Below are positions 42,126-50,947 of a DNA stretch of 64,000 nucleotides, one piece after another (within the stretch, counting starts at the first letter, position 1; the number at the start of each line of letters is the position of its first letter). Source of the stretch: Bacteroidia bacterium (GTDB lineage: Bacteria > Bacteroidota > Bacteroidia > Chitinophagales > Chitinophagaceae); assembly GCA_030427635.1 (NCBI GenBank), contig JAUIBA010000001.1, positions 186,001 through 250,000 of the forward strand, written 5' to 3'. The position numbers and the translations under genes are program-made. Below the pieces are notes generated by a model. The model searched no databases, had not been told where the DNA came from, and saw nothing but the letters and a program-made list of their open reading frames with translations.

Positions 42126-43961
42126 ATGTCTGATAATTATATAGTATCGGCCCGTAAGTATCGTCCGCAGACGTTTGATACAGTGGTGGGGCAGAGCCAT
42201 ATTACAACTACTCTCAAGAATGCGATTAAAAATAAGCATCTGGCACATGCTTATCTGTTTTGTGGTCCGCGAGGAGTAGGGAAGACCACCTGCGCACGCA
42301 TACTTGCAAAGACGATAAACTGCGAGTCTCCTACTGCCGAGCTTGAGGCTTGTGGTAGCTGCAGCACCTGTATCAGTTTCCGGGACAATACTTCTTTTAA
42401 TGTATTTGAGCTGGATGCTGCCAGTAACAACTCTGTGGATGATATTCGTGAACTGACCAGTCAGGTGAGGTTTGCGCCACAGCATGGTAAATACAAGGTT
42501 TATATAATAGATGAGGTGCACATGCTCAGTGCCTCGGCGTTCAACGCTTTTCTTAAAACACTGGAGGAGCCACCTCCCTATGCCATATTCATCCTGGCTA
42601 CTACCGAAAAGCATAAGATATTACCTACCATACTAAGCCGCTGTCAGATATTTGACTTTCGCCGTATTACTACCGGCGATATTGTAGGTCATCTGCAGGG
42701 CATAGCCGGTAAGGAGCATATGGTAGCCAATGAGGCAGCACTGCATGTGATAGCCCAGAAAAGTGAGGGGTGTATGCGTGATGCCCTCTCTATGCTGGAT
42801 CGTATAGCCAGTTTTACGAACGGTATGCTTACTTACAGCAATACCATGGAGCACCTTAATCTGCTGGATGCAGATTTTTATCTGCAGCTGGTAGATAATA
42901 TGCTGGCACAGGATGTGGCTGGTGTGCTGCTGAAGCTGGATGCTGCTCTTGAAAGGGGCTTTGAGGGGGATGTAATACTGGGAGGGCTTGCTGAGCATTG
43001 CCGTAATCTTATGCTTTGTAAAGACGACAGAATGGCCCGCCTGCTGGATGTGCCCGGCGAGCACCGTAAGATGTACTATGAAAAGGCCAATCAGACGCCA
43101 CCATCATGGATAATATCTGCATTGAATGTATTAAACGAGGCAGAACTTGGCTATCGTAATGCTACAAACAGGAGGCTGCATACCGAGATGTGTCTCATAA
43201 GGCTATGCTTTCTGCTGCAGGTAGTGAGCGGTACTTCTGTTAATACGGCAGTAGCCGACGAAAAAAAAAACTACAGTAATGTAGGGTCTTCGGTTCCCCC
43301 GCCGGCAGTTTCGACAGCAGTACCAGTACCACCTGCACCATCTGTTGCCCCCCAGGTACCACCTGCACGGCAACCACCTGTGGAGCCTTCTTCAGCAGCG
43401 CAGGTTTCCTCTGTGCCATCATCACCACTACCGGCTCTGCCACCCACTGACACAAAACCGGCAATAAGCAGCACTGTGCACGAAAATAAACCAGTGCCAC
43501 AAGCCCGTAAGGTGAGCCTGAATATGATTGATGACCTGGATGATGCGATGAAAAACGCTGCTACGCAGTTAAGCTCCCGTCCAACAGAAATACAGGGAGC
43601 GCTGGCGGCAGAACTCTTTGAGCAATACAAACAGGAGCTGCAGGCTGCAGGGAAAGGTGTACTGTTTTCTCAGTTTTCACTAATGAAGATAGAGGTACAT
43701 CCACCTGATGAGGTAAGGATTGTTTCGCCGCATGAGCTTACAGACACTTATGCAAGGGAGCAGCGTAACCATATGATTGACTTTTTTACGAAGCATGCCG
43801 GAATGACCATCCGTATCACTAATGAGATAAGGGAGGATGCATCACTAATGCCTGAGGAAAACAAGATATTGAGCAAAAGTGAAATGTACGAGGTCATGGT
43901 ATCTAAAAACCCTAACCTGGCTAAGCTTAGAGACGGGTTAGGGCTTCAGATAGAGTTTTAG
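42126..43961 (+). CDS. dnaX: DNA polymerase III subunits gamma/tau
   Basis: This 611-aa clamp-loader ATPase has Walker A GPRGVGKT at 47-54, the Zn-binding Cys cluster (NCES...CGSCSTC), IIDEVHMLS and an SRC motif (LSRCQIFDFR). Domains I-III occupy residues 1 to about 375; then comes a Pro/Ser/Val-rich linker (about 385-455) and the tau-specific C-terminal domains that would bind polymerase and DnaB. Ten consecutive A bases (43261-43270) lie at codons 379-382, exactly at the domain III/linker border, with stops just beyond in both other frames. This predicts a short gamma product of 384-385 aa made by slippage or frameshifting. Confidence 0.96.
   Translation: MSDNYIVSARKYRPQTFDTVVGQSHITTTLKNAIKNKHLAHAYLFCGPRGVGKTTCARILAKTINCESPTAELEACGSCSTCISFRDNTSFNVFELDAASNNSVDDIRELTSQVRFAPQHGKYKVYIIDEVHMLSASAFNAFLKTLEEPPPYAIFILATTEKHKILPTILSRCQIFDFRRITTGDIVGHLQGIAGKEHMVANEAALHVIAQKSEGCMRDALSMLDRIASFTNGMLTYSNTMEHLNLLDADFYLQLVDNMLAQDVAGVLLKLDAALERGFEGDVILGGLAEHCRNLMLCKDDRMARLLDVPGEHRKMYYEKANQTPPSWIISALNVLNEAELGYRNATNRRLHTEMCLIRLCFLLQVVSGTSVNTAVADEKKNYSNVGSSVPPPAVSTAVPVPPAPSVAPQVPPARQPPVEPSSAAQVSSVPSSPLPALPPTDTKPAISSTVHENKPVPQARKVSLNMIDDLDDAMKNAATQLSSRPTEIQGALAAELFEQYKQELQAAGKGVLFSQFSLMKIEVHPPDEVRIVSPHELTDTYAREQRNHMIDFFTKHAGMTIRITNEIREDASLMPEENKILSKSEMYEVMVSKNPNLAKLRDGLGLQIEF
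43261..43270 (+). other. A10 slippery run in dnaX, predicted gamma/tau switch
   Basis: Ten A in a row. In-frame reading continues AAC TAC AGT. One extra A gives AAA CTA CAG TAA; one fewer A gives ACT ACA GTA ATG TAG. Either shift ends translation within four codons. Confidence 0.7.
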
Positions 43962-43984
43962 AGAACTCGTACATTCATTTCTGG

Positions 43985-45442
43985 TTATGCTACTATATGA
44001 CCATACCGGTACATGTCTATAAGCTCAGGATGTATTCCCCAGTCATATGCTCCTACTTTGTCATGTAGCCTGTTGAGCTCATCAGCGTGCATTTGCTTTA
44101 TTTTTTCAGCAAGCTTGTCATGTGATGGTACGAACCCATGTTGGTAAGATGCACTCACAAGATTCTTGACCGTAAGTTCTATCGCTTTTTCGCGCGACAT
44201 ATTACGTATCAACTTTCTTTGAGGGCTGAAATACTCGTATCTGGGGTCAATTTCTTCATTGTGTATGATTTTACATAGTGTGTCTGAAAGCACCGGAGAA
44301 AGGTGAAATCCGTCACGTTTTGTTCCGGTGGCCACAATAAGGTTTTGTATGGAGGTGCGGCCTATTACGGGATAAGCGTCAGCACTCAATGGGCGGGCAC
44401 CAACATTAATAGTAGAGATAGTAGATTTATAAAAGTCGGTATTTATCTGTTCAATGGCACCGGTAAGTAAAGACTGAACAGACCCTGTTCGTGCCAGTGT
44501 ATCTTCCCGGGAAGGTGATACGAAGTTACTGGACCCGATGATAATTTCATTAAGCGGGGACTTGTGACCCACATAAAAAGGTACTGTATAGAGTCCGCAT
44601 GCCAAACCCCTGTTGGGAGTTCTTATGGTTTTTGTATGTGGCGCACCAGGACTTTTCAATTGTATAGATACTCCTATGCTGTAAAATATCCGGGGTATTG
44701 ACACTCCTACGGCGCTTCTGTCAAGAAAGTCACTGGCAGTAGCTCCGGTTGTAAGGAGAAACTGGTCGCCTTCCACAATCTGACCATTATTAAGACGAAC
44801 TGCAGATATGGAATTTCCTTCTTTCAGAATAACGTCTGCCTCTTCATCAATGAGTGTAATGCAGTCAAACTTTTCTACAGATGCTTCTATAGACCTCAGC
44901 GTGAGTTTAGGGTTCAGCCAGCCTTCGTTAGGTATGTACAATGCGCGTGTTGCTCTGTGTCTTTCCTGGGGTTTGTAATTGGGGATGTCTTTCGGATTTA
45001 TTTCAAAATGTGGCTCCATGAAATCCTTGAGAGCCTTTAGCACTACATCATAGTTTGTATCGTCAAGAGAGTCAGATGAGTGGTTGTTTATCAGATAGGT
45101 TCCCAGTTCAAAACAAGCTCCTTTAGAGCCCTGGCATGTTGCACATTCATCAATGAGGCAATTGCGCTTCATAGCGATATCCATATGGTCCAGTACAAAC
45201 TGAGGCCATATGCGTGTTGCCTGATAACTAAGTTCGAATCTAAAAATATCTATATCATTTTCAAGTCCATGCTCATCGAGTTCACAAAAAGAGTTGAGCA
45301 TAGCAGCAGCTGCCATAGTAGCAGAGTCGGGTCTGCTCTTTTTACCTATAATTATAATTCTGTCGTTTGTTCCGGCTCTTAATGCCAGTCTCAGTGCAGT
45401 GGTTAATGCGATAATACCATTGCCTATTATAACTGTAGTCAT
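43985..45442 (-). CDS. FAD-dependent oxidoreductase (DAO/glycine-oxidase-like)
   Basis: The 485-aa product has an N-terminal FAD-binding beta-alpha-beta (TTVIIGNGIIALTTALRLAL, a GxGxxx variant) and a C-terminal NLIVATGTKRDGFHLSPVLSD that closes the flavin site, as in D-amino-acid/glycine oxidases and ThiO. The middle is larger than in ThiO (about 360 aa) and an extra helical C-terminal part of about 90 residues follows. No thiamine gene is nearby. It is convergent with dnaX. Substrate unknown. Confidence 0.8.
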   Translation of the reverse strand: MTTVIIGNGIIALTTALRLALRAGTNDRIIIIGKKSRPDSATMAAAAMLNSFCELDEHGLENDIDIFRFELSYQATRIWPQFVLDHMDIAMKRNCLIDECATCQGSKGACFELGTYLINNHSSDSLDDTNYDVVLKALKDFMEPHFEINPKDIPNYKPQERHRATRALYIPNEGWLNPKLTLRSIEASVEKFDCITLIDEEADVILKEGNSISAVRLNNGQIVEGDQFLLTTGATASDFLDRSAVGVSIPRIFYSIGVSIQLKSPGAPHTKTIRTPNRGLACGLYTVPFYVGHKSPLNEIIIGSSNFVSPSREDTLARTGSVQSLLTGAIEQINTDFYKSTISTINVGARPLSADAYPVIGRTSIQNLIVATGTKRDGFHLSPVLSDTLCKIIHNEEIDPRYEYFSPQRKLIRNMSREKAIELTVKNLVSASYQHGFVPSHDKLAEKIKQMHADELNRLHDKVGAYDWGIHPELIDMYRYGHIVA

Positions 45443-45607
45443 CCTGTGTTTTTAGCAAAGGTTGACCATTGCCAGAACTTCATTAATGATATCTGTCACT
45501 TGTTGATGCTGATTTGAATCATTTTATTAGGAATTTTATAATGCAATTGGAGGGGTATTACAGGTGTTTATTGTTAATGTGCACATGATATATGAAGCCG
45601 GTTTTCA

Positions 45608-45651
45608 TAAGAAAAGAGGCTGCTATCCAAATATTTGGTAGAGCAGCCTCT
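45608..45651 (-). terminator. Rho-independent terminator after 276-aa orphan gene
   Basis: Perfect 10-bp stem AGAGGCTGCT (45615-45624) / AGCAGCCTCT (45642-45651). On the minus strand it is followed by TTTCTTAT. Confidence 0.8.
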
Positions 45652-45675
45652 GATGTGAATTACAAGATAATATTC

Positions 45676-46506
45676 TTACTTTTTCTCCGGTGGCTTTGGC
45701 TTAGCGCGGTTATAAAATGCATAACAGCGATATTCTGACGGAGTTGGGTCCAATGGCTTTGTGATAATAGGAGACCAGTTAAATATCAGCTTTCCGGCTG
45801 TTAGTGTCAGAGCACCTATCAAAGATGAAACTATAAGGTTGGTGACTCTGTCGTAAGAAGGCTCTACAAGACCACTTATGGAGCTACCGTAACCGGAAAG
45901 AGACCCATTCATTGCTGCCAGGCTCCAGCGCAGTGTGTTCATATAGTTCTGGCCGTCTATGCTGGAAAAATAAGCTGCCCATGCGCTTGCCTGATTCTTT
46001 ATCTGGGCATCCCAATATATGTAGCTGGCCACACCGGTAACTGTAGCAAGAAATAATGGTATCTGCTCATGAACCGTAAGATTAGAAATAGCAATGTTTT
46101 CTTCAATGTTTCTTACTTTTTCCACCAGTGCATCAGGGCTTACCTGTGATACCATGGGGTGGCCAATCATGAGATCAATGAATGCACCCTGTGATTCGTT
46201 AAAATCAGCATTGCCCTCCAGTATCAGATTGCTACGGAAAGAGTTAATTGCATGTGCAGCTATTGAGCTGTACTCAACGGTAACAGAAAGAGGCGGATTG
46301 GTGTTGTACAATGAGGTGACATAAGACACTACCTCATTAATCAGGTCTTCTGTAGTGGGAGAAGCTGGTAGGTTTCCAATAATTGCATCAAGTCCCGGAG
46401 CTATCTGTTCGCCTACAAGATAGTATGGGTTGATTGTGGATGAGTTTGACACTTTAAAAGTTTTACGAGTGAAATGAATAGAATTATCAATGTCCAAGTT
46501 AAACAA
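45676..46506 (-). CDS. Orphan 276-aa protein with hydrophobic C-terminal segment, unknown
   Basis: I do not recognise this protein. It has no signal peptide. Residues 1-150 are soluble and mixed alpha/beta; then follow a moderately hydrophobic stretch (PLFLATVTGVASYIYW), a Ser/Gly-rich segment (AAMNGSLSGYGSSISG) and a stronger membrane-like stretch (TNLIVSSLIGALTLTAGKLIF), ending in a basic Lys/Pro tail (AKPKPPEKK). It has its own terminator and AT-rich flanks. It lies next to the FAD oxidoreductase on the same strand but with a 233-nt gap and the terminator between, so they are separate units. Confidence 0.7.
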   Translation of the reverse strand: MFNLDIDNSIHFTRKTFKVSNSSTINPYYLVGEQIAPGLDAIIGNLPASPTTEDLINEVVSYVTSLYNTNPPLSVTVEYSSIAAHAINSFRSNLILEGNADFNESQGAFIDLMIGHPMVSQVSPDALVEKVRNIEENIAISNLTVHEQIPLFLATVTGVASYIYWDAQIKNQASAWAAYFSSIDGQNYMNTLRWSLAAMNGSLSGYGSSISGLVEPSYDRVTNLIVSSLIGALTLTAGKLIFNWSPIITKPLDPTPSEYRCYAFYNRAKPKPPEKK

Positions 46507-46636
46507 AACCGATTGATTTTCAGATGCGTTAAAGCAATAAATGATTGTTATGTGTATCTATTTTGTTGATTTTCATTTTGTTATGTCTTATTGGTTATGT
46601 GGTGGTTATTTCACTGTAGTGTATAGTTATTTTAAA

Positions 46637-46644
46637 TAGTTTTG
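46637..46644 (+). promoter_or_regulatory. -7 promoter box (TAGTTTTG) of second NHL gene
   Basis: Exact TAnnTTTG, 20 nt before the ATG at 46665. Confidence 0.5.
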
Positions 46645-46664
46645 CGCTTTTAGCAGAACTCAAT

Positions 46665-47975
46665 ATGGCTCCAGGCCGGATTATTTTTCTTTCTTATTCA
46701 TTTTTCTTTTCAGTCAATTTTGTCGTAGCTCAGGAGGTTTCGGTATTGCCTGCAGATATATGTGTGCAGCAGGGTAGTGATATTGGCAACAATGCTGACC
46801 TTGTGCATCAGAGGAGCTTTCAGGGAATATGTGTAAACGGCGCGGGAAATGTATATGTTTCGGAGTGGAACAGTGGTTATATCCTATCATTGGATGCAGA
46901 CGACAAGTGTCTGATGCCTGTTGCCGGGTCTTCGCGACAGTGGCAGCAAAAAGGATACCTTACCCGATCGGCATCAGTTACCTGTCCAAGGGGGATAGCT
47001 ACGGATAAAAGTGGCAATATATATGTAGCGCAGTATAACGGCCAGCTTATAAGACGCATAGCTCCTGACGGTACAACGAAAAATATTGCAGGTACCGGAG
47101 TTGTCGGTTATTCCGGCGATGGTTCCCCGGCTACAGGAGCCAGGCTACACTCTCCCGGGTCACTGGTATGCGATAATGCAGGTAATCTGTTTTTTACAGA
47201 AGAAGGAAATCATATTGTACGAAAAGTAGCTGCTGATGGTATGATAAGCACAGTAGCGGGTACTCCGGGCGTAGCGGGCTATGATGGCAACCATGGACTT
47301 GCCGTGTCGGCAAAACTCCATAGCCCTACTGGTATTGCTATAAGTGCCAATGGAGACATATACATATCAGACACTTATAATAATGTGGTGAGAAAGATAA
47401 CTGCGGAAGGAGTTATCACGAATATGGCCGGTAAAGGAGAAAAGGGATACTCAGGAGATGGGGACGCAGCAACTTCAGCAAGGTTAAACGCTCCTCACGG
47501 ACTGGCAGTTACGGGTTCCGGCGACTTACTTATTGCCGATGAAGGCAACAATGTGATAAGAAAAGTGTCTGTGGATGGTAAAATCACCACATATGCCGGC
47601 GCCACAGAAACAGGCAGTGCCTATACTGTGCTATTAGCTCATCCCAGAGATGTAGCTGTGGATATTGACGATAATGTATATATATTAGACTTTTCAGAAG
47701 ACATATATCGCAGGCTGCATCGCATTGGCAGCTCTGTAGAAGAAGAGCAGGAGGACGTAAAAATCGGAGCTGCATCTGACCGGTATATTCAGATTGAAAA
47801 CTGCCGTTATTCATCGGTGGCTATTCTGGATATGCAAAACAGGGTACTTTCTTTACAGGATGTTACCTCGCGTACTTTCAGAATCAATATCAGTATGCTG
47901 AAACCAGGGAATTATGTGCTGGAGTTCCGGAAAAAATCAAAGATAAAGACGGTCAGGTTTTCCGTTGCGCAGTAG
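46665..47975 (+). CDS. Secreted NHL-repeat protein with divergent T9SS-like C-terminus
   Basis: The 436-aa product has a signal peptide (cleavage near VVAQ, residue 23) and five or six NHL repeats with the same GYSGDGxxATxARLxxPxGLAV pattern as the gene at 35834. The last 75 residues form strands like a sorting domain (VAILDMQNRVLSLQDV, MLKPGNYVLEFRKKS) but lack the YPNP start and the usual GxYxxxV ending is altered. It may be a degenerate T9SS signal or a different anchor. The two NHL genes are otherwise parallel in design. Confidence 0.85.
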   Translation: MAPGRIIFLSYSFFFSVNFVVAQEVSVLPADICVQQGSDIGNNADLVHQRSFQGICVNGAGNVYVSEWNSGYILSLDADDKCLMPVAGSSRQWQQKGYLTRSASVTCPRGIATDKSGNIYVAQYNGQLIRRIAPDGTTKNIAGTGVVGYSGDGSPATGARLHSPGSLVCDNAGNLFFTEEGNHIVRKVAADGMISTVAGTPGVAGYDGNHGLAVSAKLHSPTGIAISANGDIYISDTYNNVVRKITAEGVITNMAGKGEKGYSGDGDAATSARLNAPHGLAVTGSGDLLIADEGNNVIRKVSVDGKITTYAGATETGSAYTVLLAHPRDVAVDIDDNVYILDFSEDIYRRLHRIGSSVEEEQEDVKIGAASDRYIQIENCRYSSVAILDMQNRVLSLQDVTSRTFRINISMLKPGNYVLEFRKKSKIKTVRFSVAQ

Positions 47976-48011
47976 TTTTGGTTAATTATGTAAAAAGTTA
48001 TTGATTTTTTT

Positions 48012-48040
48012 TTTGCATTCAGAATATTCCGTTACCTTTG
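48012..48040 (+). promoter_or_regulatory. Promoter of rpsT (TTTG -33 and TACCTTTG -7)
   Basis: A T10 tract (48005-48014) ends in TTTG (48012-48015); exact TAnnTTTG is at 48033-48040, 17 nt further. The gene starts 26 nt downstream. Confidence 0.6.
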
Positions 48041-48066
48041 CAGTCCTTAAAATTTATATTAAATAG

Positions 48067-48318
48067 ATGGCAAACCACAAAGCAACCAAAAAAGACGTCC
48101 GTCAGAGTGAGAAGCGCCGTGAACGCAACCGTTACTACGGTAAGACAACACGTAATGCCATACGTACACTTTTAGCCAGCGACAAAACAACTGCAGAACA
48201 GAATCTTAGCAAAGTTATATCAATGATTGATAAGCTGGCTAAGCGCAATGTAATCCATAAAAACAAGGCGAGCAACCTGAAGTCAGGTATCGTAAAGAGA
48301 ATCAGCGCAATGGCTTAA
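48067..48318 (+). CDS. rpsT: 30S ribosomal protein S20
   Basis: This 83-aa basic helical protein binds 16S rRNA in the small subunit. The N-terminus MANHKATKKDVRQSEKRRERN and the later IDKLAKRNVIHKNKASNLKS are the S20 signature. It is a single-gene unit with its own promoter and a strong terminator. Confidence 0.97.
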   Translation: MANHKATKKDVRQSEKRRERNRYYGKTTRNAIRTLLASDKTTAEQNLSKVISMIDKLAKRNVIHKNKASNLKSGIVKRISAMA

Positions 48319-48345
48319 TGCCGGCAGCGGTCTGAAAATATATAC

Positions 48346-48381
48346 AACCGTCCTGCATATCCGGCAGGACGGTTTATTTTT
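48346..48381 (+). terminator. Rho-independent terminator after rpsT
   Basis: Perfect 11-bp stem AACCGTCCTGC (48346-48356) / GCAGGACGGTT (48364-48374), 7-nt loop, followed by TATTTTT. Confidence 0.92.
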
Positions 48382-48459
48382 GTACTTTATGCATCAACTT
48401 CCTGTTGTCAGGGGGATTTTTGTGCCTTTCTTCACACTTTTTTAAAGGTACCTTTTGCG

Positions 48460-48467
48460 TACCTTTG
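48460..48467 (+). promoter_or_regulatory. -7 promoter box (TACCTTTG) of nusB operon
   Basis: Exact TAnnTTTG, 28 nt before the nusB ATG. A partial copy, GTACCTTTTGC, lies directly upstream as a near-direct repeat. Confidence 0.5.
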
Positions 48468-48495
48468 CACCCTTTAAAACAGGTTTCTCACAGTT

Positions 48496-49428
48496 ATGAT
48501 CAGTCGCAGAAATATTCGTGTCAAAGTGATGCAAACCCTCTATACGCTGGCATCTATGGAGCCGGGAGCCGGGGGGAATTCAGACGCGTCATCTGCAATC
48601 CTTAATAACAAACTGGGCCAGGTTCTGGATTTATTTACTGTGGCAGTATCGTACTGCGTACAGGTAGCTCAATATGCAGCAACAGATGCACGGATGCGTG
48701 CATCAAAATATCTGGTGTCATCTAATGACCAGAATGTGGATACAAGGCTTGCCAATAACAGCTTTGTACAGATGATGCTGAACAATAAGTCTTTCAGTGA
48801 GCGCATCAGAAATAACAAGCTGGAACGTTTTGTAGAAGAGGATACGGTAAAGAAAATATTTCAGAAACTGCTTCGCTCAGCAGCATATAGCGTGTACCTG
48901 CATGAGGAAAAGCATACTCCGGTAATGGACCGGAATATCATTCAGTACATCTGGGAAAAAGAAATACTGGAAAATGAAGATATAGTGTCAGGCTTTGTGG
49001 ACGAGCTTCCCGGATGGGAAGATGACAGCGAGCTGATAACAATGCTCATGCAGAATTTCTTCAAAGGTGCCGGGAAAGTAGATTTTTCCAGGCTGCTGTC
49101 AGCAGAAAAGCGTGAGTATGCTCAGGATTTGCTGCGGGTAGTGATGGAGAAAGAGGAGCAATGCGCCACCTTTATAACTCCAAAGCTTACTAACTGGGAC
49201 AAAGAGCGCGTAGCGCTCATAGATATGCTTCTGTTACGCATGGGGGTATGTGAATTTCTGTTTTTCCCTACAATACCTACGAAGGTTACTATCAATGAAT
49301 ACATTGATATTGCCAAACAGTATAGTACACCACAAAGCGGACAGTTTGTAAATGGGGTACTGGATAACATACTCAAGGATATGCTGAGACAGGATTTAAT
49401 AACCAAGACAGACAGAACAAAAAACTAA
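48496..49428 (+). CDS. nusB: Transcription antitermination factor NusB, long form
   Basis: The C-terminal 130 residues match NusB, which binds boxA RNA with NusE/S10 and helps rRNA transcription (WDKERVALIDMLLLRMGVCEFLFFP, then TINEYIDIAKQYSTPQSGQFVNGVLDNIL). The protein is 310 aa, about twice the usual 140; an N-terminal helical extension of about 165 residues is typical of Bacteroidota NusB. It heads the run nusB-DUF1573-yajC-coaE with short gaps, an arrangement common in this phylum. Confidence 0.92.
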   Translation: MISRRNIRVKVMQTLYTLASMEPGAGGNSDASSAILNNKLGQVLDLFTVAVSYCVQVAQYAATDARMRASKYLVSSNDQNVDTRLANNSFVQMMLNNKSFSERIRNNKLERFVEEDTVKKIFQKLLRSAAYSVYLHEEKHTPVMDRNIIQYIWEKEILENEDIVSGFVDELPGWEDDSELITMLMQNFFKGAGKVDFSRLLSAEKREYAQDLLRVVMEKEEQCATFITPKLTNWDKERVALIDMLLLRMGVCEFLFFPTIPTKVTINEYIDIAKQYSTPQSGQFVNGVLDNILKDMLRQDLITKTDRTKN

Positions 49429-49458
49429 TTTTGCGTAATCCGGTAATAGCTTAATAAA

Positions 49459-49929
49459 ATGAAACGTTATTTAATACTGGGTCTGGTAGTACTTGCCGCC
49501 TGCGGAGAAACGAAAAAGGAGACCGATACAAATCCTGACAAATTATCAACAAACCTTGTGTCTAATCCACATACTGCATCAGGTTTAGATACTGTGGCTG
49601 CAGGTATGAAACCAGTAATGGTGTTTACAGATACTACACATAGCTTTGGTAAGATACAAGAGGGTGAAGTTGTGTCGCATGAGTTCAACTTTACCAATAC
49701 AGGGAAAACTCCTTTGGTTATCAGCTCGGCATCTGGCTCCTGTGGCTGTACCGTACCGGAATATCCCAAAGATCCGATTCTGCCTAATCAGTCGGCCAGT
49801 CTGAAAGTCACTTTCAACTCAGCAGGAAAAAGCGGGCATCAGGAAAAGTCTGTTACGCTTACTACTAATACTATTGAGGGTAGGAGAATGTTATACATTC
49901 AGGCAGAGGTAGAAAAGAACGAACAATAA
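49459..49929 (+). CDS. DUF1573 lipoprotein
   Basis: The 156-aa product has a lipoprotein signal (LILGLVVLAAC, lipid Cys at residue 15) and a DUF1573 immunoglobulin-like domain with HSFGKIQEGEVVSHEFNFTNTGKTPLVI and the CGCT Cys pair. The family is widespread and periplasmic or outer-membrane-attached; function unknown. It sits in the nusB operon. Confidence 0.9.
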   Translation: MKRYLILGLVVLAACGETKKETDTNPDKLSTNLVSNPHTASGLDTVAAGMKPVMVFTDTTHSFGKIQEGEVVSHEFNFTNTGKTPLVISSASGSCGCTVPEYPKDPILPNQSASLKVTFNSAGKSGHQEKSVTLTTNTIEGRRMLYIQAEVEKNEQ

Positions 49930-49959
49930 TCTGTTTATTTATATTATAACTATTTAAAA

Positions 49960-50307
49960 ATGCAAATCAGTAATTTATTCCTGCAGGCAGCAGCTCCCGG
50001 TGCGGGTGGTCTGGGTGGTCCTGTGTTTCTTATGGTGGGTATGTTTGTAGTGATGTACTTCTTCATGATACGCCCACAAAATAAAAGAGCAAAAGAGCAG
50101 AAGAAATTTCAGGAGTCACTCAATGCAGGTGAGGATACAATAGTAACCACTGCCGGTATCCATGCCCGTATAAGCCGTGTAAATGAGGATGGTACTTTAC
50201 AGCTGGAAATAAGCCGTGGCGTATTTATGACCATTGACCGCTCTGCGGTGTCAATGGAAATGACGAGCGCGCTACGCAAGAAAAGTGAGACAGTCGCTGC
50301 TAAATAG
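49960..50307 (+). CDS. yajC: Preprotein translocase accessory subunit YajC
   Basis: The 115-aa product has one membrane segment (GPVFLMVGMFVVMYFFMI) followed by the family motif RPQNKRAKEQKKFQESL and the beta-rich VTTAGIHARI domain. It associates with SecDF of the Sec translocon. Located in the nusB operon. Confidence 0.95.
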   Translation: MQISNLFLQAAAPGAGGLGGPVFLMVGMFVVMYFFMIRPQNKRAKEQKKFQESLNAGEDTIVTTAGIHARISRVNEDGTLQLEISRGVFMTIDRSAVSMEMTSALRKKSETVAAK

Positions 50308-50353
50308 CAGTACAGAAGCATGCTTCTGTCTGTAATAATTTCATACGTGTAAT

Positions 50354-50947
50354 ATGCTTAAAGTAGGTATTACAGGAGGTATAGGGTCAGGGAAATCGGT
50401 AGTATGCCGTATTTTCCTGACCCTTGGCATTCCGGTATTCAGTGCCGACGATGCAGCGCGGTATTTGCAGGAGCATGATTCTGTACTCAGACAGCAGATT
50501 ATAGACATTATAGGGACAGGGGCATATAATGGTGCTATCCCCGACAGAAACTTCATTGCAGCAGCCGTTTTTAATAACCCACCACTGCTACAGCAACTAA
50601 ATGCAGTAGTCCATCCTGCCACAATTCAATTTGGGGAGACATGGCTGGCATCGCAAAAAACAGCGTATGCAATTAAGGAAGCGGCTATTTTCTTTGAAAG
50701 TGGCAGTAACCACACCATGGACGTTATGGTGGGTGTATATGCCCCCCGTGAAGTGAGATTAACCCGTGCTATGCAACGGGGTGGCGTATCACGTGAGAAA
50801 ATAGAATCAATAATGGCACGGCAGATGGATGATGATGAGAAGATGAAAATGTGCGATTATGTTGTGACCAATGATGATAATATGCCCCTTATTCCTCAGA
50901 TTTTGCAACTCCATGAGTCTCTTCTGGAGCATAGCAAAAACATATAA
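50354..50947 (+). CDS. coaE: Dephospho-CoA kinase
   Basis: This 197-aa kinase performs the last step of coenzyme A synthesis. The P-loop is GITGGIGSGKS (residues 5-15), followed by DDAARYLQ and VHP motifs (NAVVHPAT) of the CoaE family. Last gene of the nusB run, with no clear terminator behind it. Confidence 0.94.
   Translation: MLKVGITGGIGSGKSVVCRIFLTLGIPVFSADDAARYLQEHDSVLRQQIIDIIGTGAYNGAIPDRNFIAAAVFNNPPLLQQLNAVVHPATIQFGETWLASQKTAYAIKEAAIFFESGSNHTMDVMVGVYAPREVRLTRAMQRGGVSREKIESIMARQMDDDEKMKMCDYVVTNDDNMPLIPQILQLHESLLEHSKNI

Noticed and set aside
45225-45245. GTTCGAATC resembling a tRNA T-arm
   Set aside because: It lies inside the FAD oxidoreductase frame with no acceptor or anticodon arms around it.
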